Below, one piece after another: positions 1-9,275 of a stretch of DNA of 31,844 bases (position 1 is the first letter of the stretch; each line of letters begins with the position of its first letter). The translations under genes were made by a program, and so were the position numbers. Below the pieces are notes generated by a model. That model was not told the DNA's origin, did not search any database, and was given only the letters and a program-made list of their open reading frames with translations. The DNA is from a virus: positions 1 through 31,844 of IMG/VR virus record IMGVR_UViG_3300032288_004140. One strand, 5' to 3'.

Positions 1-21
1 AAGAGTGGGCCGGCAACACCG

Positions 22-3000
22 TCACTCGGACATCTTCTCTATCTGCGCGGGCAGGTTCCGCTCCGCCGGCCGTTCGCCCATGATAGCCTGGAGGTCTGTG
101 GCAAGGAAGCGGAGAAGGCCCGCGCCCGGGGTGTAGGTACGGGCCACATTGTCCGCCCATTTGACGAATGCCTCTGGGTCGCCCTTGGCCACGGAGGACA
201 GTGCGCCGGACACGGCGGACACCACGGGCGGCTGCATCAGGCTGCCGTCACCCAGAGATGCGAGCGCCCCCACGGGGGCCCAGCCTGGGAGACCCTTGCT
301 TCCGATGAGAGTCTTGTACACAGGGTTTTCCCTTTCCTCGTCGAACACAATGCGTTCCACGGCCAGCAGGGCAGCCAGGGGCGCCATGTAGCGCGCGCCC
401 AGGTCGAGGGCACCATCCGCCCAGCCCTGGCGTTGCAGTGTGTCCATGATGTCGCCGGCAATCGACGTTGGCCATTTGGTGAACGTGGAGAAAAGCGGGC
501 CCATGTAACGACCGAAGGCCGACATGCTGGAACGGCTGTAGTTGAAGATGGTTTTGCCCACGAGATAGTCTGTCACTAGCTTTTGCACGGCCTCCGCATT
601 GCCCGCCTCGCGGGCCCGGGTGATGGCGCGGCGGTAGGAATCCTGCATGCCTTCAAGGAATTCCTCGGCGCCGGCAGATGAGCCGGGCTGCATCAGGTCG
701 CGGGCCACGGCCTCGCCGAGGTAGGACGTTGTGAGGCGGTTCATCCGTTCTGCGCGCTCATATAAAAACATACTTGCTTCGTTGAACTTCTCCAGCATCT
801 GTTTCGGCACGCTTCCCACCACGCCCTGCTCGATTCCGGAGCGCATGATTTCCTGGCTCGCCTTGTCCCACTGCCGCCCGAGCAGGCCCTGGGAGTCCAG
901 GAGCAGCTGGATGCCCTGAGGCGTGCCGGGGACCTTCACGACTTGCCCCGGCTGCACAGGGGTTCCCAGGGCACGCTGGAACACATTTGCCATTTGCTGG
1001 CTTGTGACCTTGACCTCTTTGCCGTTGCGCAGGTCACTTGCGAGCTGGGCCGTGGCCGCAAGCATCCTGGAGCCTCCGTAAGCGTACCCAAGTTCTGGCA
1101 CAGTCATAAGTAGGGGCTGCGTAAGGTTCTGGATTACGGCCCGCGGATTGAGGCCCAGGACCACAGGGTAGACCTGGGAGTTCATCCACTGCAGGGCCTC
1201 GGGCATCTCGGCTAGGGCCTTGGCGCCCCTCTGCACAAGCCAGTCTGTGGAGTTCTTGGCCACATCATCCAGGGCCACTTGCCAGCGGATGCTCGCCCGC
1301 TCTACGGCCGCCTTGAAGGTGTCCTGCCTTGTGCCGCCTACGACGTCTATCAGGAGGTTGTGGACATAGGTGGATGCCTTCTTGTCTCCGGCCTCTGCGA
1401 GTAGGTCCCTGGTCAGGCGCAGGTCCTCGACGGCCTCCCGAAGGTAGGCGTGCTTGAAGGTGTTCGACAGCCAACGGGCGGCGAGTTCCCCCACGCGGGA
1501 CTCCCGGATGAGCGGGGGTACTTGGTCCTCCACACGCTCCAGGGCGGAGGAGGCACGGCTGCGGAGCCTGGACATGGCCCGGCTCGGGCTCATGGCGTCC
1601 AGGACTGCCCCGCGCATGGCCTCCGGCGTAGTCATCTTCTCGCCTGTCAGATACTCCATGCTTTCCTTGAGCTGCCGGAAAGTTTCGTTGTTCCGGATTT
1701 GCTCGTACTGCGACTGGGTATAGCGCGTGAGGTCCACGCCCGTCTCCTTGCGCACCGTGTCGATGGCCCCCTGGAGGCGCGGGATTAGGTCCCGCATCGG
1801 GAGCACCTTGTGCGGCACATAGTTGTCACGCTTGGTGATGTTGACCCCGAGCGCGTTGGCTTCCTGCCGGATGGTCTCAAAGAACTTACGCCAGTCCTGG
1901 AGAAGTTTATTTGCAACAGGCTGGAGTGATTCCTCTGTGTCTTTTGGCAGGGGTAAATCCGTACCCTTGTCGAGGGCGGCATAAAGTACCTGGTCCTCTA
2001 TACCCAGCTCGTTAGTGCGCTTGATAAGCTGTTCTAGGTCAGGTGTCAGAGATGCTACATGCTGGGTCATGTAGTTGTGCATCGTGGCAAACTCATCCAT
2101 GGCCCTGGTCAAGTTGGTCCCGTACTTGGAGTCGAAGCCTGATGCTACGGCACGGCCGTCCAGGAAGTTCTTTCCAAAGTCGCCGAGCGTGGTGGCTTCG
2201 CCCTCGATTTGCAGTGCCTGCTTGATGGGTGCGTAGGCTTCGGACAGGGCAATCTGTTCAGCCCTGCGGAGCGTGCGGCCGCGTTGGATGGCGTTGCGCA
2301 CGAAATCGTCGCCCTCGACGGCGGCCACATCCTGCAGGACCTTGAAGGCATCCGCGGCGGAGCCCGAGAAGCGTTTGCCGGCGGAGTATCTGTCTGAGAT
2401 AAAGCGTGCCGCGGCTTTGAGGTCCTCGGTAACTTCCGTGGCAGCTAGGGTATTGGCCCGGAGGATGGGGTCCTTTGGCAGGTTGTCCAGGGTTTCCTGT
2501 AGTCCCAACTTCTGCAGGCGTTCCTCGGCCTCCACGGCAAGTTTCCGGATGCCGGCGTCGTCCTTCAGAATAAGTCTCGCGAGTCTGGCCGAGTCTTCGG
2601 GTACATCGTCGGGACGTATGTTTGCCAGTGCGTCCGGGAGGGCCTCCTCCAGGGCGCGGGAGGTGCCTACTTCATCGGCGGCCCGGACTGCAATGCGCTC
2701 GTCCAGTTCCGCCAGTTTGAAGGCGCGTTCCGCGGCCTCCTCAACTGTCTCCTGTTCGGCCTGCTGGGCTACGCGGGCCTCCACTTGCTGCATGGCGTCG
2801 TCACCTGCTTTGGAGGACACCCGCGGCGGGAGCAGTGCACCTATGGCCCGGGCTGCCCCGTAGAACACGCCGCCCAGGGCGGCCCCCTTGGCGGCCTCCT
2901 CAAGCTCCTCGCCCTCCTTGGACGTCGCCGCCGCCTGCGTGGCCGCGCCTCCCACAGCCGAAGCGGCCTCGTAGGCTTCCTTCAGGGCTGGGGCGGCTTT

Positions 3001-3492
3001 GACACCGGCCTTTTCGGCCAGCTTGCCTGCGCCCTTGGCCAGGCCCACGGAGCCCACGACGGCGCCGGCAGTCTCAGCCAGGGTGTCGGCCAGGGGCTGG
3101 CGCTCCTGGGCAAGCGCCTGGACTTCACCCAGGGCCTTGCGCATGGGCTCCTCTTGCATTTTCTTCATGATGAACTGGGGCACGTTCAAGGCAAACGTGC
3201 GGCCCACGAAGCCGGCAATCTCGCGGGCGGACTGGGCCGGGTCCGCGGTGATGGACTCGGGCGTATTTCCGAGATAAGCAGAAGATTCCCAGAGGGCCTG
3301 AGGGTCCGCGCCATACTTCTGGGCGATGGCGTCGATTTCTTTGCGGGGGATGAGGGCGCGGCCGGCCTTGTCCGCCTTCTCCTGTGCCAGGGCCTGGTTG
3401 AAGAGTTCATCGGCGTCGGCCTGTTCAGGGGCGGCTTGTGCCTCCTGGAGGGCTTGTTCGAAGAGCGCGTCCGCTTCAGTTTTGCTGGTCAT
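22..3492 (-). CDS. Very large putative internal virion (DNA-ejection) protein, 1156 aa
   Basis: This is the last and one of the largest genes of the putative ejection-protein cassette, and it probably encodes a particle-internal protein delivered with the DNA. The first 50 residues are acidic and Ala/Glu-rich. An Ala/Gly-rich stretch with hydrophobic patches lies around residues 130-225. The middle is long, charged and mostly helical, and contains the motif RDNYVPHKVLP near residue 555, a pattern I associate with large polyvalent phage proteins. Aromatic and hydrophobic segments lie near 770-860 and 1020-1080. No lytic transglycosylase motif was found, unlike T7 gp16. The ATG at 3492 has a GAGG site 8 bases upstream. 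The leader in front of it is a near-duplicate of the one before the next gene upstream. Position and size support the role, but the specific function is inferred. Confidence 0.7.
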   Translation of the reverse strand: MTSKTEADALFEQALQEAQAAPEQADADELFNQALAQEKADKAGRALIPRKEIDAIAQKYGADPQALWESSAYLGNTPESITADPAQSAREIAGFVGRTFALNVPQFIMKKMQEEPMRKALGEVQALAQERQPLADTLAETAGAVVGSVGLAKGAGKLAEKAGVKAAPALKEAYEAASAVGGAATQAAATSKEGEELEEAAKGAALGGVFYGAARAIGALLPPRVSSKAGDDAMQQVEARVAQQAEQETVEEAAERAFKLAELDERIAVRAADEVGTSRALEEALPDALANIRPDDVPEDSARLARLILKDDAGIRKLAVEAEERLQKLGLQETLDNLPKDPILRANTLAATEVTEDLKAAARFISDRYSAGKRFSGSAADAFKVLQDVAAVEGDDFVRNAIQRGRTLRRAEQIALSEAYAPIKQALQIEGEATTLGDFGKNFLDGRAVASGFDSKYGTNLTRAMDEFATMHNYMTQHVASLTPDLEQLIKRTNELGIEDQVLYAALDKGTDLPLPKDTEESLQPVANKLLQDWRKFFETIRQEANALGVNITKRDNYVPHKVLPMRDLIPRLQGAIDTVRKETGVDLTRYTQSQYEQIRNNETFRQLKESMEYLTGEKMTTPEAMRGAVLDAMSPSRAMSRLRSRASSALERVEDQVPPLIRESRVGELAARWLSNTFKHAYLREAVEDLRLTRDLLAEAGDKKASTYVHNLLIDVVGGTRQDTFKAAVERASIRWQVALDDVAKNSTDWLVQRGAKALAEMPEALQWMNSQVYPVVLGLNPRAVIQNLTQPLLMTVPELGYAYGGSRMLAATAQLASDLRNGKEVKVTSQQMANVFQRALGTPVQPGQVVKVPGTPQGIQLLLDSQGLLGRQWDKASQEIMRSGIEQGVVGSVPKQMLEKFNEASMFLYERAERMNRLTTSYLGEAVARDLMQPGSSAGAEEFLEGMQDSYRRAITRAREAGNAEAVQKLVTDYLVGKTIFNYSRSSMSAFGRYMGPLFSTFTKWPTSIAGDIMDTLQRQGWADGALDLGARYMAPLAALLAVERIVFDEERENPVYKTLIGSKGLPGWAPVGALASLGDGSLMQPPVVSAVSGALSSVAKGDPEAFVKWADNVARTYTPGAGLLRFLATDLQAIMGERPAERNLPAQIEKMSE

Positions 3493-3498
3493 GCTGGG

Positions 3499-3547
3499 GG
3501 CCTCAAGTGCTTGGTTTAACTAGTTTGGTAAGGATATACCTACTCCC
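3499..3547 (-). repeat. Duplicated leader repeat, copy A
   Basis: This stretch in the gap before the 1156-residue gene matches 5010-5058 (before the 463-residue gene) at 45 of 49 bases by eye. On the gene strand it contains GGGAGTAGGTATATCCTTAC followed by CAAACTAGTTAAACC. Its core can fold as a short imperfect hairpin (GTA-GG pairing with CC-TAC). It starts just upstream of the Shine-Dalgarno site, so it lies in the 5' leader of the gene. A promoter, processing site or regulatory hairpin are all possible. Confidence 0.8.
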
Positions 3548-3565
3548 AAACTCCGGGCATCCTAG

Positions 3566-3586
3566 CACGGGCCCGCGGGGGTGGGC
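3566..3586 (-). repeat. GC-rich hairpin repeat, identical to 5114-5134
   Basis: A 21-base stretch, identical at both sites, lies just after the stop of the preceding gene. At this copy GGCCC can pair with GGGCC across an 8-base loop on the gene strand. No U-tract follows, so it is not a classic intrinsic terminator. It may be an RNA 3'-end stabilising or processing hairpin. Confidence 0.7.
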
Positions 3587-3600
3587 CAGGGGAACCTTGC

Positions 3601-4992
3601 TCAGGGTACCTCTTCGTAAGCTGGGTTCTGCAGCACCACTTTGGCCCGCTCCGGCGTCATGGGCACTACGAGGTCTGTCCCCTTGCGGCGGACTTTCACC
3701 TGCGCTGGAGCTGCGGGCGCCTGGGCCTGCGCGGGCTGGCCCCCGGGGGCTGCCGCTGCGGCGGTCCGCCGTGGATTGTAGGCATCCAGGATGGCCCGCA
3801 CCTTGGAGCCCTCTGCCAGATTCCACAAGCCCTCACCTGTGGTCTCGTCCATCAGTTGGTCAATCTTGGCCGCCGGGACGCCAAGTTCCGCGGCGTACTT
3901 CCTGACCTCCTGCCTGTTGAGGTCATTGTCCTTGGCCTTCAGGCCCTCGACGGCGCCTTCCAGGTTGCTGTACGCCTTTTCCTTGCGGGCCCTTTCGGAG
4001 GCCGCTGCACGGGTTCCCGCCGCCGCAATGCCTTCTTCTTCGCCGCTCCGTTCTGTGACGGTTGTTGTGGTTGAAGTACGGGGTGCGGCACCTGCACGGG
4101 CCTGCTCCGTGGCCCTCGCGGCCTCCAGTTCAAGCTGCGCCTGGGCCTTGGCCCTGGAGGCTTCCTGTTCAGGCTTGGCGGCCTCGCGGCGCAGATTCTC
4201 CCGGCGCACGTCCGCTTGCTCCTGCTGCTGGGCCTGTGTGACGTCCCGCGCCCGTTGTTCTTCGGCCCCGAACTCGCGGGACTCCTCGCGCTCCAGCTGT
4301 GCCTGCTTGCGCTCCAGGACGCCCGTGAGGTCCTGCTGCTCGCCCGACAGGAGCTGGCGTTCCTTTTGCCCACGGGAGAGGGCGGCATCCACGGCCTGCT
4401 GCCAGTCTGAGCGGGTGAGGGTCACGCCGCCCACTATGTTCTGCCCACGGGCCAGGCCCTGCTGGGCCGCGGCGATGGTGATGGCCGCATTGGCCAGGGC
4501 CTCTGCCACGCCGGCCCAGCGGGCGCGGAGGGCCTCCGCCTCGGATGCATCCTTGGCCTCCGCACGGCGGGCTGCGTAGGTCTCATTGAGTTGTTTGATT
4601 TCCGAGTCCAGAAGTTTCATCTGGCCCTTGAACAGGGCCTTCTCCTCGGGCGTGCGCCGTGCGGCCGCCAGCTCTTTCTGCCTTTCTTCGAGGTCGCGGG
4701 GTTCTGCGATACCAAGCTCCTGGAGGGCCGGCAGCTGGGGGGCCTTGATGTCCTTGGGCGTGTAGCCCGTGGATGAGGTGGTTGTCTGTGTCGTGGCGGA
4801 CCTGGACTGGCTTTCCTTGGAGGTGGGCACCGCGCCTGCGCCGCCGGCCTCAGGGGCCAGGGACTGTTCCGCCGGGGGCATTTCCTCGGGCTTGGAGCCC
4901 CCGCCAAATATGGCGTAGCCCAGGCCGCCCACGCCCGCCGCGGTGCCAATGCCCTTGAGGAGTCTCTTTTTGTCTGCCGGTTTGGTTGCCAT
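3601..4992 (-). CDS. Putative internal virion protein with coiled coil, 463 aa
   Basis: I do not recognise a named family. Residues 10-32 form a Gly-rich weakly hydrophobic segment (KGIGTAAGVGGLGYAIFGGG) after a Lys-rich N terminus. Residues about 100-300 are long charged Ala/Glu/Gln/Arg helices typical of coiled coil. A Pro/Ala/Gln-rich linker near 405-430 precedes a short basic C-terminal tail. The ATG at 4992 has AGGAG upstream at good spacing. The gene sits between two other Ala/Gln-rich genes in the cassette downstream of the nozzle, where T7-like phages encode ejection proteins. A structural virion role is inferred from position and composition. Confidence 0.65.
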   Translation of the reverse strand: MATKPADKKRLLKGIGTAAGVGGLGYAIFGGGSKPEEMPPAEQSLAPEAGGAGAVPTSKESQSRSATTQTTTSSTGYTPKDIKAPQLPALQELGIAEPRDLEERQKELAAARRTPEEKALFKGQMKLLDSEIKQLNETYAARRAEAKDASEAEALRARWAGVAEALANAAITIAAAQQGLARGQNIVGGVTLTRSDWQQAVDAALSRGQKERQLLSGEQQDLTGVLERKQAQLEREESREFGAEEQRARDVTQAQQQEQADVRRENLRREAAKPEQEASRAKAQAQLELEAARATEQARAGAAPRTSTTTTVTERSGEEEGIAAAGTRAAASERARKEKAYSNLEGAVEGLKAKDNDLNRQEVRKYAAELGVPAAKIDQLMDETTGEGLWNLAEGSKVRAILDAYNPRRTAAAAAPGGQPAQAQAPAAPAQVKVRRKGTDLVVPMTPERAKVVLQNPAYEEVP

Positions 4993-5009
4993 TGTGTGTG
5001 CTCCTGGTT

Positions 5010-5093
5010 GGCCTTAAGTGCTTGGTTTAATTAGTTTGGTAAGGATACCCCTACTCCCTCGCTCCGCTCGGTCGTGTCCCTTCGGAACCTCCC
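5010..5093 (-). repeat. Composite repeat, copy B (leader duplicate plus 58-base inverted-repeat arm)
   Basis: Bases 5010-5058 match leader copy A (3499-3547) at 45 of 49 positions. Bases 5036-5093 match the reverse complement of 14900-14957 at 57 of 58 positions. The single difference falls in a small GTTCC-GAA-GGAAC hairpin; in this copy the change still allows pairing as a G-U wobble. The element lies in the 144-base gap before the 463-residue gene, so it is in that gene's leader. Confidence 0.9.
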
Positions 5094-5113
5094 ACCACTA
5101 CCTGGCAGGGTAC

Positions 5114-5134
5114 CACGGGCCCGCGGGGGTGGGC
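5114..5134 (-). repeat. GC-rich hairpin repeat, second copy
   Basis: This is identical over 21 bases to 3566-3586 and begins right after the stop codon of the 285-residue gene. GCCC pairs with GGGC on the gene strand. It has the same relative position in both gaps: after the upstream stop and ahead of the shared leader. Confidence 0.7.
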
Positions 5135-5136
5135 TA

Positions 5137-5994
5137 CTACTGAACCCCGGCTCCCTGGGCCCGGCGTTCCTCTGCGGCCCTCTGGGACTCCTTGGCCTGC
5201 ATCGCGCCGCCCACGGCGCCGGCCCCCGCGATAGCAAGCCCTGCCGGCGGGTAGATGGGTGTCACGGCGGCACCCACGGTGCTCACGGCGGACCAGATGG
5301 CGGCCTTGTTCGCCGCATCCTTGGCCAGTTTCTGCATGTCCTCTTCCAGTTTCTGTCTGGCCTGGGCAATCTTCAGGGTCAGCTCCTGGTTGGCTTCAGT
5401 TTCCTGCGACTGGAGCAGCTGCTCCTCGGCCTGCTTCAGGATGGTGAAACTCCGCTGCAGGAGAAGCTGTTTGCGCTCCAGGGCCTGGCTTACTTCCTGC
5501 TCATAGTTTGCAAGCTCCTCCTGCGTCCGCGCGTGGTTCAGTGCGTAGTCGGCCAGCTGTCTTTCGTTCAGCATGGTCTGGCCAAGCTCATCCTGCTGGA
5601 ACCTGAGTTGCTGCGTGAACAGCTCATCCTCGGCGAGGTTGGCATCGGTCTGCAGGATGCCGGTAAGCTCCCGCCCCTGTGCCGCCACCTGGCGTTTGAG
5701 CATACGCAGGCTGTCCTGCTGCTGGGCCTGCTGGATGGCCAACTCGTCCTGGGCAGCCTGCTGCTGCTCCTGTGCGCCCTGCTGCACTGCCTGCGTCACG
5801 GCCTGCTGCTGGGCCGCGCCTGCCTGTGCGCCTGCCTGGGCCAGGGTACGGGGACCCGCCTGCGCGAGGCCGCCTGGCTGCTGTGCGAGCCCCAGGGGCG
5901 CGGTCATAGTTTGCAGGCCCTGGGCGGCCTGCGTGCGCCGCTGCTGCGTGGCCGGGAATTCGAGGGCTGTCTGTGCGGGTGTTCTGAGACCCAT
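5137..5994 (-). CDS. Putative internal virion protein, Gln-rich coiled coil, 285 aa
   Basis: Residues about 20-225 are dominated by Gln, Ala, Glu and Leu, including a run of Gln-Ala repeats around 75-95 and long helices with little Gly or Pro, consistent with an extended coiled coil. A hydrophobic Ala/Gly/Pro stretch (VTPIYPPAGLAIAGAGAVGG) lies near 245-265 and could interact with membrane. The ATG at 5994 follows AAGGAG with 8-base spacing. Composition and position resemble the T7 gp14/gp15 class, but no family signature was recognised. The function is inferred. Confidence 0.65.
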   Translation of the reverse strand: MGLRTPAQTALEFPATQQRRTQAAQGLQTMTAPLGLAQQPGGLAQAGPRTLAQAGAQAGAAQQQAVTQAVQQGAQEQQQAAQDELAIQQAQQQDSLRMLKRQVAAQGRELTGILQTDANLAEDELFTQQLRFQQDELGQTMLNERQLADYALNHARTQEELANYEQEVSQALERKQLLLQRSFTILKQAEEQLLQSQETEANQELTLKIAQARQKLEEDMQKLAKDAANKAAIWSAVSTVGAAVTPIYPPAGLAIAGAGAVGGAMQAKESQRAAEERRAQGAGVQ

Positions 5995-6015
5995 GGTACA
6001 AGCTCCTTTGTGTAC

Positions 6016-6954
6016 TCAGGCGTTGGGAAGGGCTGTGGTGTCGAAGTTTTCGCCGACGCCGGGCTCCGCGGTTTCCTCGTAGGCGAACGGGCTTTCGTCC
6101 GCGCCCGCGGAGGCTGCTGGTGTGGTGCTGCCCACAGAGTCTGTCTTGCCCAGGGTTGCGTACGTCTGGGCGCCTGCGGACACCAGCCCACTCAGGCCGG
6201 TGTATTGGTTCGCCGCGGCCTGCGTGGCCACTTGCCCTGCGGCCATATTCAGGGCCATGTTGAGGTCCATGTTGGCCAGATACTTTTTGAACTCGCGGTC
6301 ATCCGCACCGAGGGCCCTGCGGAACTGTAGGTCCGATTTGAGCAGGTCCTCCTGGTCCGCGAAGGTTGTCTCCAGTACGGCGTTCTTGAAGCCTGCCTGG
6401 GAGTCCAGGCGCTTGCGCCGGCCCGTGGCCTGCAACTCGTCGGTGTACTTCTTGGAGGACATACGTGTCAGGAAGCCTACTTGTTCCGCGGCCAGCTTCT
6501 GCTTGGCAAAGGACATCTTCGCCCGGCCTTGCTGCAGGCCACGGGCGATGTCGGTGGCGCGCTTGCGATACTCGTGGGTCTGATTGAGCTGCTGCTCTGA
6601 GAGTGCGTCCAGTTCGGCTTGCATGCCGCGAGTCATTTGACTTTCGGCCTGCTGCACGCGGCCCGCGGCGGCGCCGGCTGCTCTCTGTGCGGCCTCGGTC
6701 TCCTGCTGGGCCGCGAATGTGGCCGCGGTCTCCAGGTCGGCCGCGGGGGCGGGCGCCAGGGTGTCGGCCTCGCGGCCGGTGGCAGCCACGGCGGCGCGGG
6801 TCAGGGCCCCGGTCTGGCCGCCTGTGGCCGCGCCTGTGGGCGCGAGCGGGACAGGCTGCGAGGCCAGGGGAGTACCCGCGGCTGCGGCTTGCTGCGGAGT
6901 TTGTCCCAGACCCTGGAGGTTTTGCTTGATGCGTGTGAGTGCTGCGGATGCCAT
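6016..6954 (-). CDS. Putative internal virion protein, 312 aa
   Basis: The N-terminal 110 residues are Ala/Gln/Gly/Pro-rich and look disordered. A helical region follows from about 100 to 245, with many Gln, Arg and Lys residues. The C terminus is acidic and low in complexity. The stop of the preceding gene (6957) and this ATG (6954) are 3 bases apart, and a GGGAGG site lies inside the end of that gene, so translation is probably coupled. No known domain was recognised. It is assigned to the ejection-protein group from its neighbours. Confidence 0.62.
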   Translation of the reverse strand: MASAALTRIKQNLQGLGQTPQQAAAAGTPLASQPVPLAPTGAATGGQTGALTRAAVAATGREADTLAPAPAADLETAATFAAQQETEAAQRAAGAAAGRVQQAESQMTRGMQAELDALSEQQLNQTHEYRKRATDIARGLQQGRAKMSFAKQKLAAEQVGFLTRMSSKKYTDELQATGRRKRLDSQAGFKNAVLETTFADQEDLLKSDLQFRRALGADDREFKKYLANMDLNMALNMAAGQVATQAAANQYTGLSGLVSAGAQTYATLGKTDSVGSTTPAASAGADESPFAYEETAEPGVGENFDTTALPNA

Positions 6955-6956
6955 TC

Positions 6957-9275
6957 TTAGTAAACCTCCCTCAACCCGGTAACTTCTTTGCGTGCTTGTC
7001 TCAGTTCCCTACCCATTTTATTCAGTGCTTCCTGGTCTTTGTCTACTTGTTTTTTCACTAATGGGTTCGTGGCATATGCTGGGTCTTTTTTCGCGTCCTT
7101 AACGGCTTTTTCGAAGTCGCGAAAATTCTTTTCAGCACTATCAAGCTGCAGCTCCATAGTGCGTATGGTGCTTCCGCCAAATCTTACCTCTCTCCCTCTA
7201 ATCCCTGCAGGCCCCTTGTCAACAAAATCCCGTCCACCCTTCAATGCATCCTGTACCTTTTTTAGATATGCTGCGCTGTCCCGATTGGCTACCGTAATGT
7301 CTTTCCCGGGACCAGAAGCGCCCCAGCTCACGAGGGCTTTTTTCTCGTCTGTCTCTTTTTTCTGGGCAACAGCAGTCTGGGCCTCGGGGCTCCGGATGTC
7401 CAGGCCCTTGAGGTAGGCGCCGTAGGTTTTGAGCTTGGCCTGCGCGGCAAGACGGTCTGCCAGGGGTGCCTGCGCGTTTCCTGCCAGAGTGGACAGGCGT
7501 TTCATTTCCGTGTTCAGTGTCGTCATGTTTGCCAGGGCAGGGTCCCCTGTGAGCTTGAGGGTATCCTGCAGGTTTGCGCGTGCCGCACTCAGGGCAGGGC
7601 TTGTCAGGCCAGAGAGGCCCGCCGCCACGGTCTGGGCATCCAGGCCCAGCACCGGGGCCATGGTCTGCGGGGCCGCCAGACCGCCGTTCGCCGCGGTGCG
7701 GAAACGGCTGGAGGTCGCGGCCAGTTCGGCGTAGGCTTTCACGTTGTCCGCCGGGTTCCCCGGGAGGCTCGCAATGGCGTCCATGACTTTGGGGTCCTGG
7801 GCATAGGATTTGGTCAGGGGGTTTGCAGCAAGGCCGTCATAGACCTCAAGGAGCCGCGCCACTTTTGCCTCGGCCACGGGACGCGCCCGGGGGTCCCCCA
7901 GATTCTGCGCGGCGACCTGGGCGCGGATGATTGTCCGCGCGGGCTCCGGGAACTTCGCCACATCGAAGGGCTTGCCTGTCATAGCGGACGGGTCGATGCC
8001 GGCCTCTTCCAGAAGGCGTGCAGCCAGAGGGTTTTGCAGGAAGGTTTCGCCACCAAGGGCCGCCCTGTTTTGCTTGTTCAAGTCCACCAGCGCGTCGATT
8101 TCATCCTGGGCATTTTGCACCACGGGCTTCAGGGCTGGTTTGTTCTTCTCGGCCCAGGCAGCAAGCGCGGGGTCGGCCTCCCGGAGCTTGTCCAGGGCAA
8201 GCCTGCCCTCGGGCGTGTCCTGCAGGGCCGGCGCGAGTTTGGCAAGCAGCTCCGGGTTCGTGGTGATTTCGGCCACGGGAACTTGCAGGCCGCCGATGCG
8301 CACCGTGGTGCCGGCCTCGATTTGCTTCTGCAAGTCCCCGGCCCGTTCCTGTTCCGCCAGGACGTTCTGGTAGCCGAGGAGCTTGAGCCTGTCCAGGGCC
8401 GCGGCCTTGGCGGCGGGGGACGATGCAGGGTTTGCGAGCGTGGCCTGCATGGCGCCGATGTCTTGGAACGTGCGCATGTTGTATGCCTGCACAGCGGCGG
8501 GAAGGTCCGCCACTTTGACCTGCGACAGGTCCTTGCCTGTGATGGCCTGCACGGCGGCCTGCAAGTCGGCGAGCCCGCCCGCGAAGCCCAGCGTCTTGGC
8601 GTCTGCATCTGAGAGGGCGGACATGGCCGTCGCCTGGGGGTCCAGGCTTCCAAGGAGTTGGCGGGCCACGTCCAGCGGGGCGCCCGTGGAGGCATCCCGA
8701 ACGAAGGACTTGAGGTCATCAAGGCTGAAAGTTTCGCCGGCCTTGGCCCCGGGCTTGAGAAGGCCCGTGAGTTCGGCGGCCTCCACCGTGGACAGACTGC
8801 CGGTCAGGGCTTTGCGCGTGAGTTCCTCGGTGCGTGCCACGTTGGCCTGTCCAACCTTCTGGGCCAGGGCTGTCTGGTCGAAAGTCATGGTGTCTGTGGC
8901 GGATTTGGCCTGGGCTCCCAGGGCCTGCTCTTTGACAAGCTCGGAGACGCGCTGCATGGCCGCGGGCAGGCCGGACAGGGGCTGGGTCATCTGCGCAGCC
9001 TGCTCGGGGCGTGCGCCCTGCTGCTGGCTTGTGGCGATGGCCGTGCGGGTATCCTGCACTGTGGGCTGGGCCGCGGTGCGCACGGTGCGCTGGATGGCGC
9101 CGGCTGTCTGTTGCGGGGTGCCAATCATCTTGACCGCATCGGGACCGGCCCCGGCGGCGCTTGCCAGGACCTGCGATTGCTGCGGGATAGTGCCCGTCTG
9201 GGCCGCGGCCTCATCCAGTGTGGTCTGCTGGAGGCCGCCACCCAGGGCGTTTTTGATTGTGCTGCGGAGGCCCAT
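6957..9275 (-). CDS. Large putative internal virion protein, 772 aa
   Basis: Residues 1-120 are Gln/Ala/Thr-rich. The centre (about 120-620) is a long Ala/Leu/Asp-rich helical region with many short helices. The C-terminal 130 residues are Lys-rich and coiled-coil-like, and their DNA is visibly richer in A and T than the rest of the gene. The ATG at 9275 follows GAGGA with 8-base spacing, 13 bases after the nozzle stop codon. By order (nozzle, then this) and size it fills the slot of an ejection or tail-core protein. No enzymatic motif was found. Confidence 0.62.
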   Translation of the reverse strand: MGLRSTIKNALGGGLQQTTLDEAAAQTGTIPQQSQVLASAAGAGPDAVKMIGTPQQTAGAIQRTVRTAAQPTVQDTRTAIATSQQQGARPEQAAQMTQPLSGLPAAMQRVSELVKEQALGAQAKSATDTMTFDQTALAQKVGQANVARTEELTRKALTGSLSTVEAAELTGLLKPGAKAGETFSLDDLKSFVRDASTGAPLDVARQLLGSLDPQATAMSALSDADAKTLGFAGGLADLQAAVQAITGKDLSQVKVADLPAAVQAYNMRTFQDIGAMQATLANPASSPAAKAAALDRLKLLGYQNVLAEQERAGDLQKQIEAGTTVRIGGLQVPVAEITTNPELLAKLAPALQDTPEGRLALDKLREADPALAAWAEKNKPALKPVVQNAQDEIDALVDLNKQNRAALGGETFLQNPLAARLLEEAGIDPSAMTGKPFDVAKFPEPARTIIRAQVAAQNLGDPRARPVAEAKVARLLEVYDGLAANPLTKSYAQDPKVMDAIASLPGNPADNVKAYAELAATSSRFRTAANGGLAAPQTMAPVLGLDAQTVAAGLSGLTSPALSAARANLQDTLKLTGDPALANMTTLNTEMKRLSTLAGNAQAPLADRLAAQAKLKTYGAYLKGLDIRSPEAQTAVAQKKETDEKKALVSWGASGPGKDITVANRDSAAYLKKVQDALKGGRDFVDKGPAGIRGREVRFGGSTIRTMELQLDSAEKNFRDFEKAVKDAKKDPAYATNPLVKKQVDKDQEALNKMGRELRQARKEVTGLREVY

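Noticed and set aside
5074-6330. 418-residue plus-strand open frame
   Set aside because: Leu/Gly/Cys-rich translation opposite two Gln-rich genes, without a start signal; it is a shadow frame.
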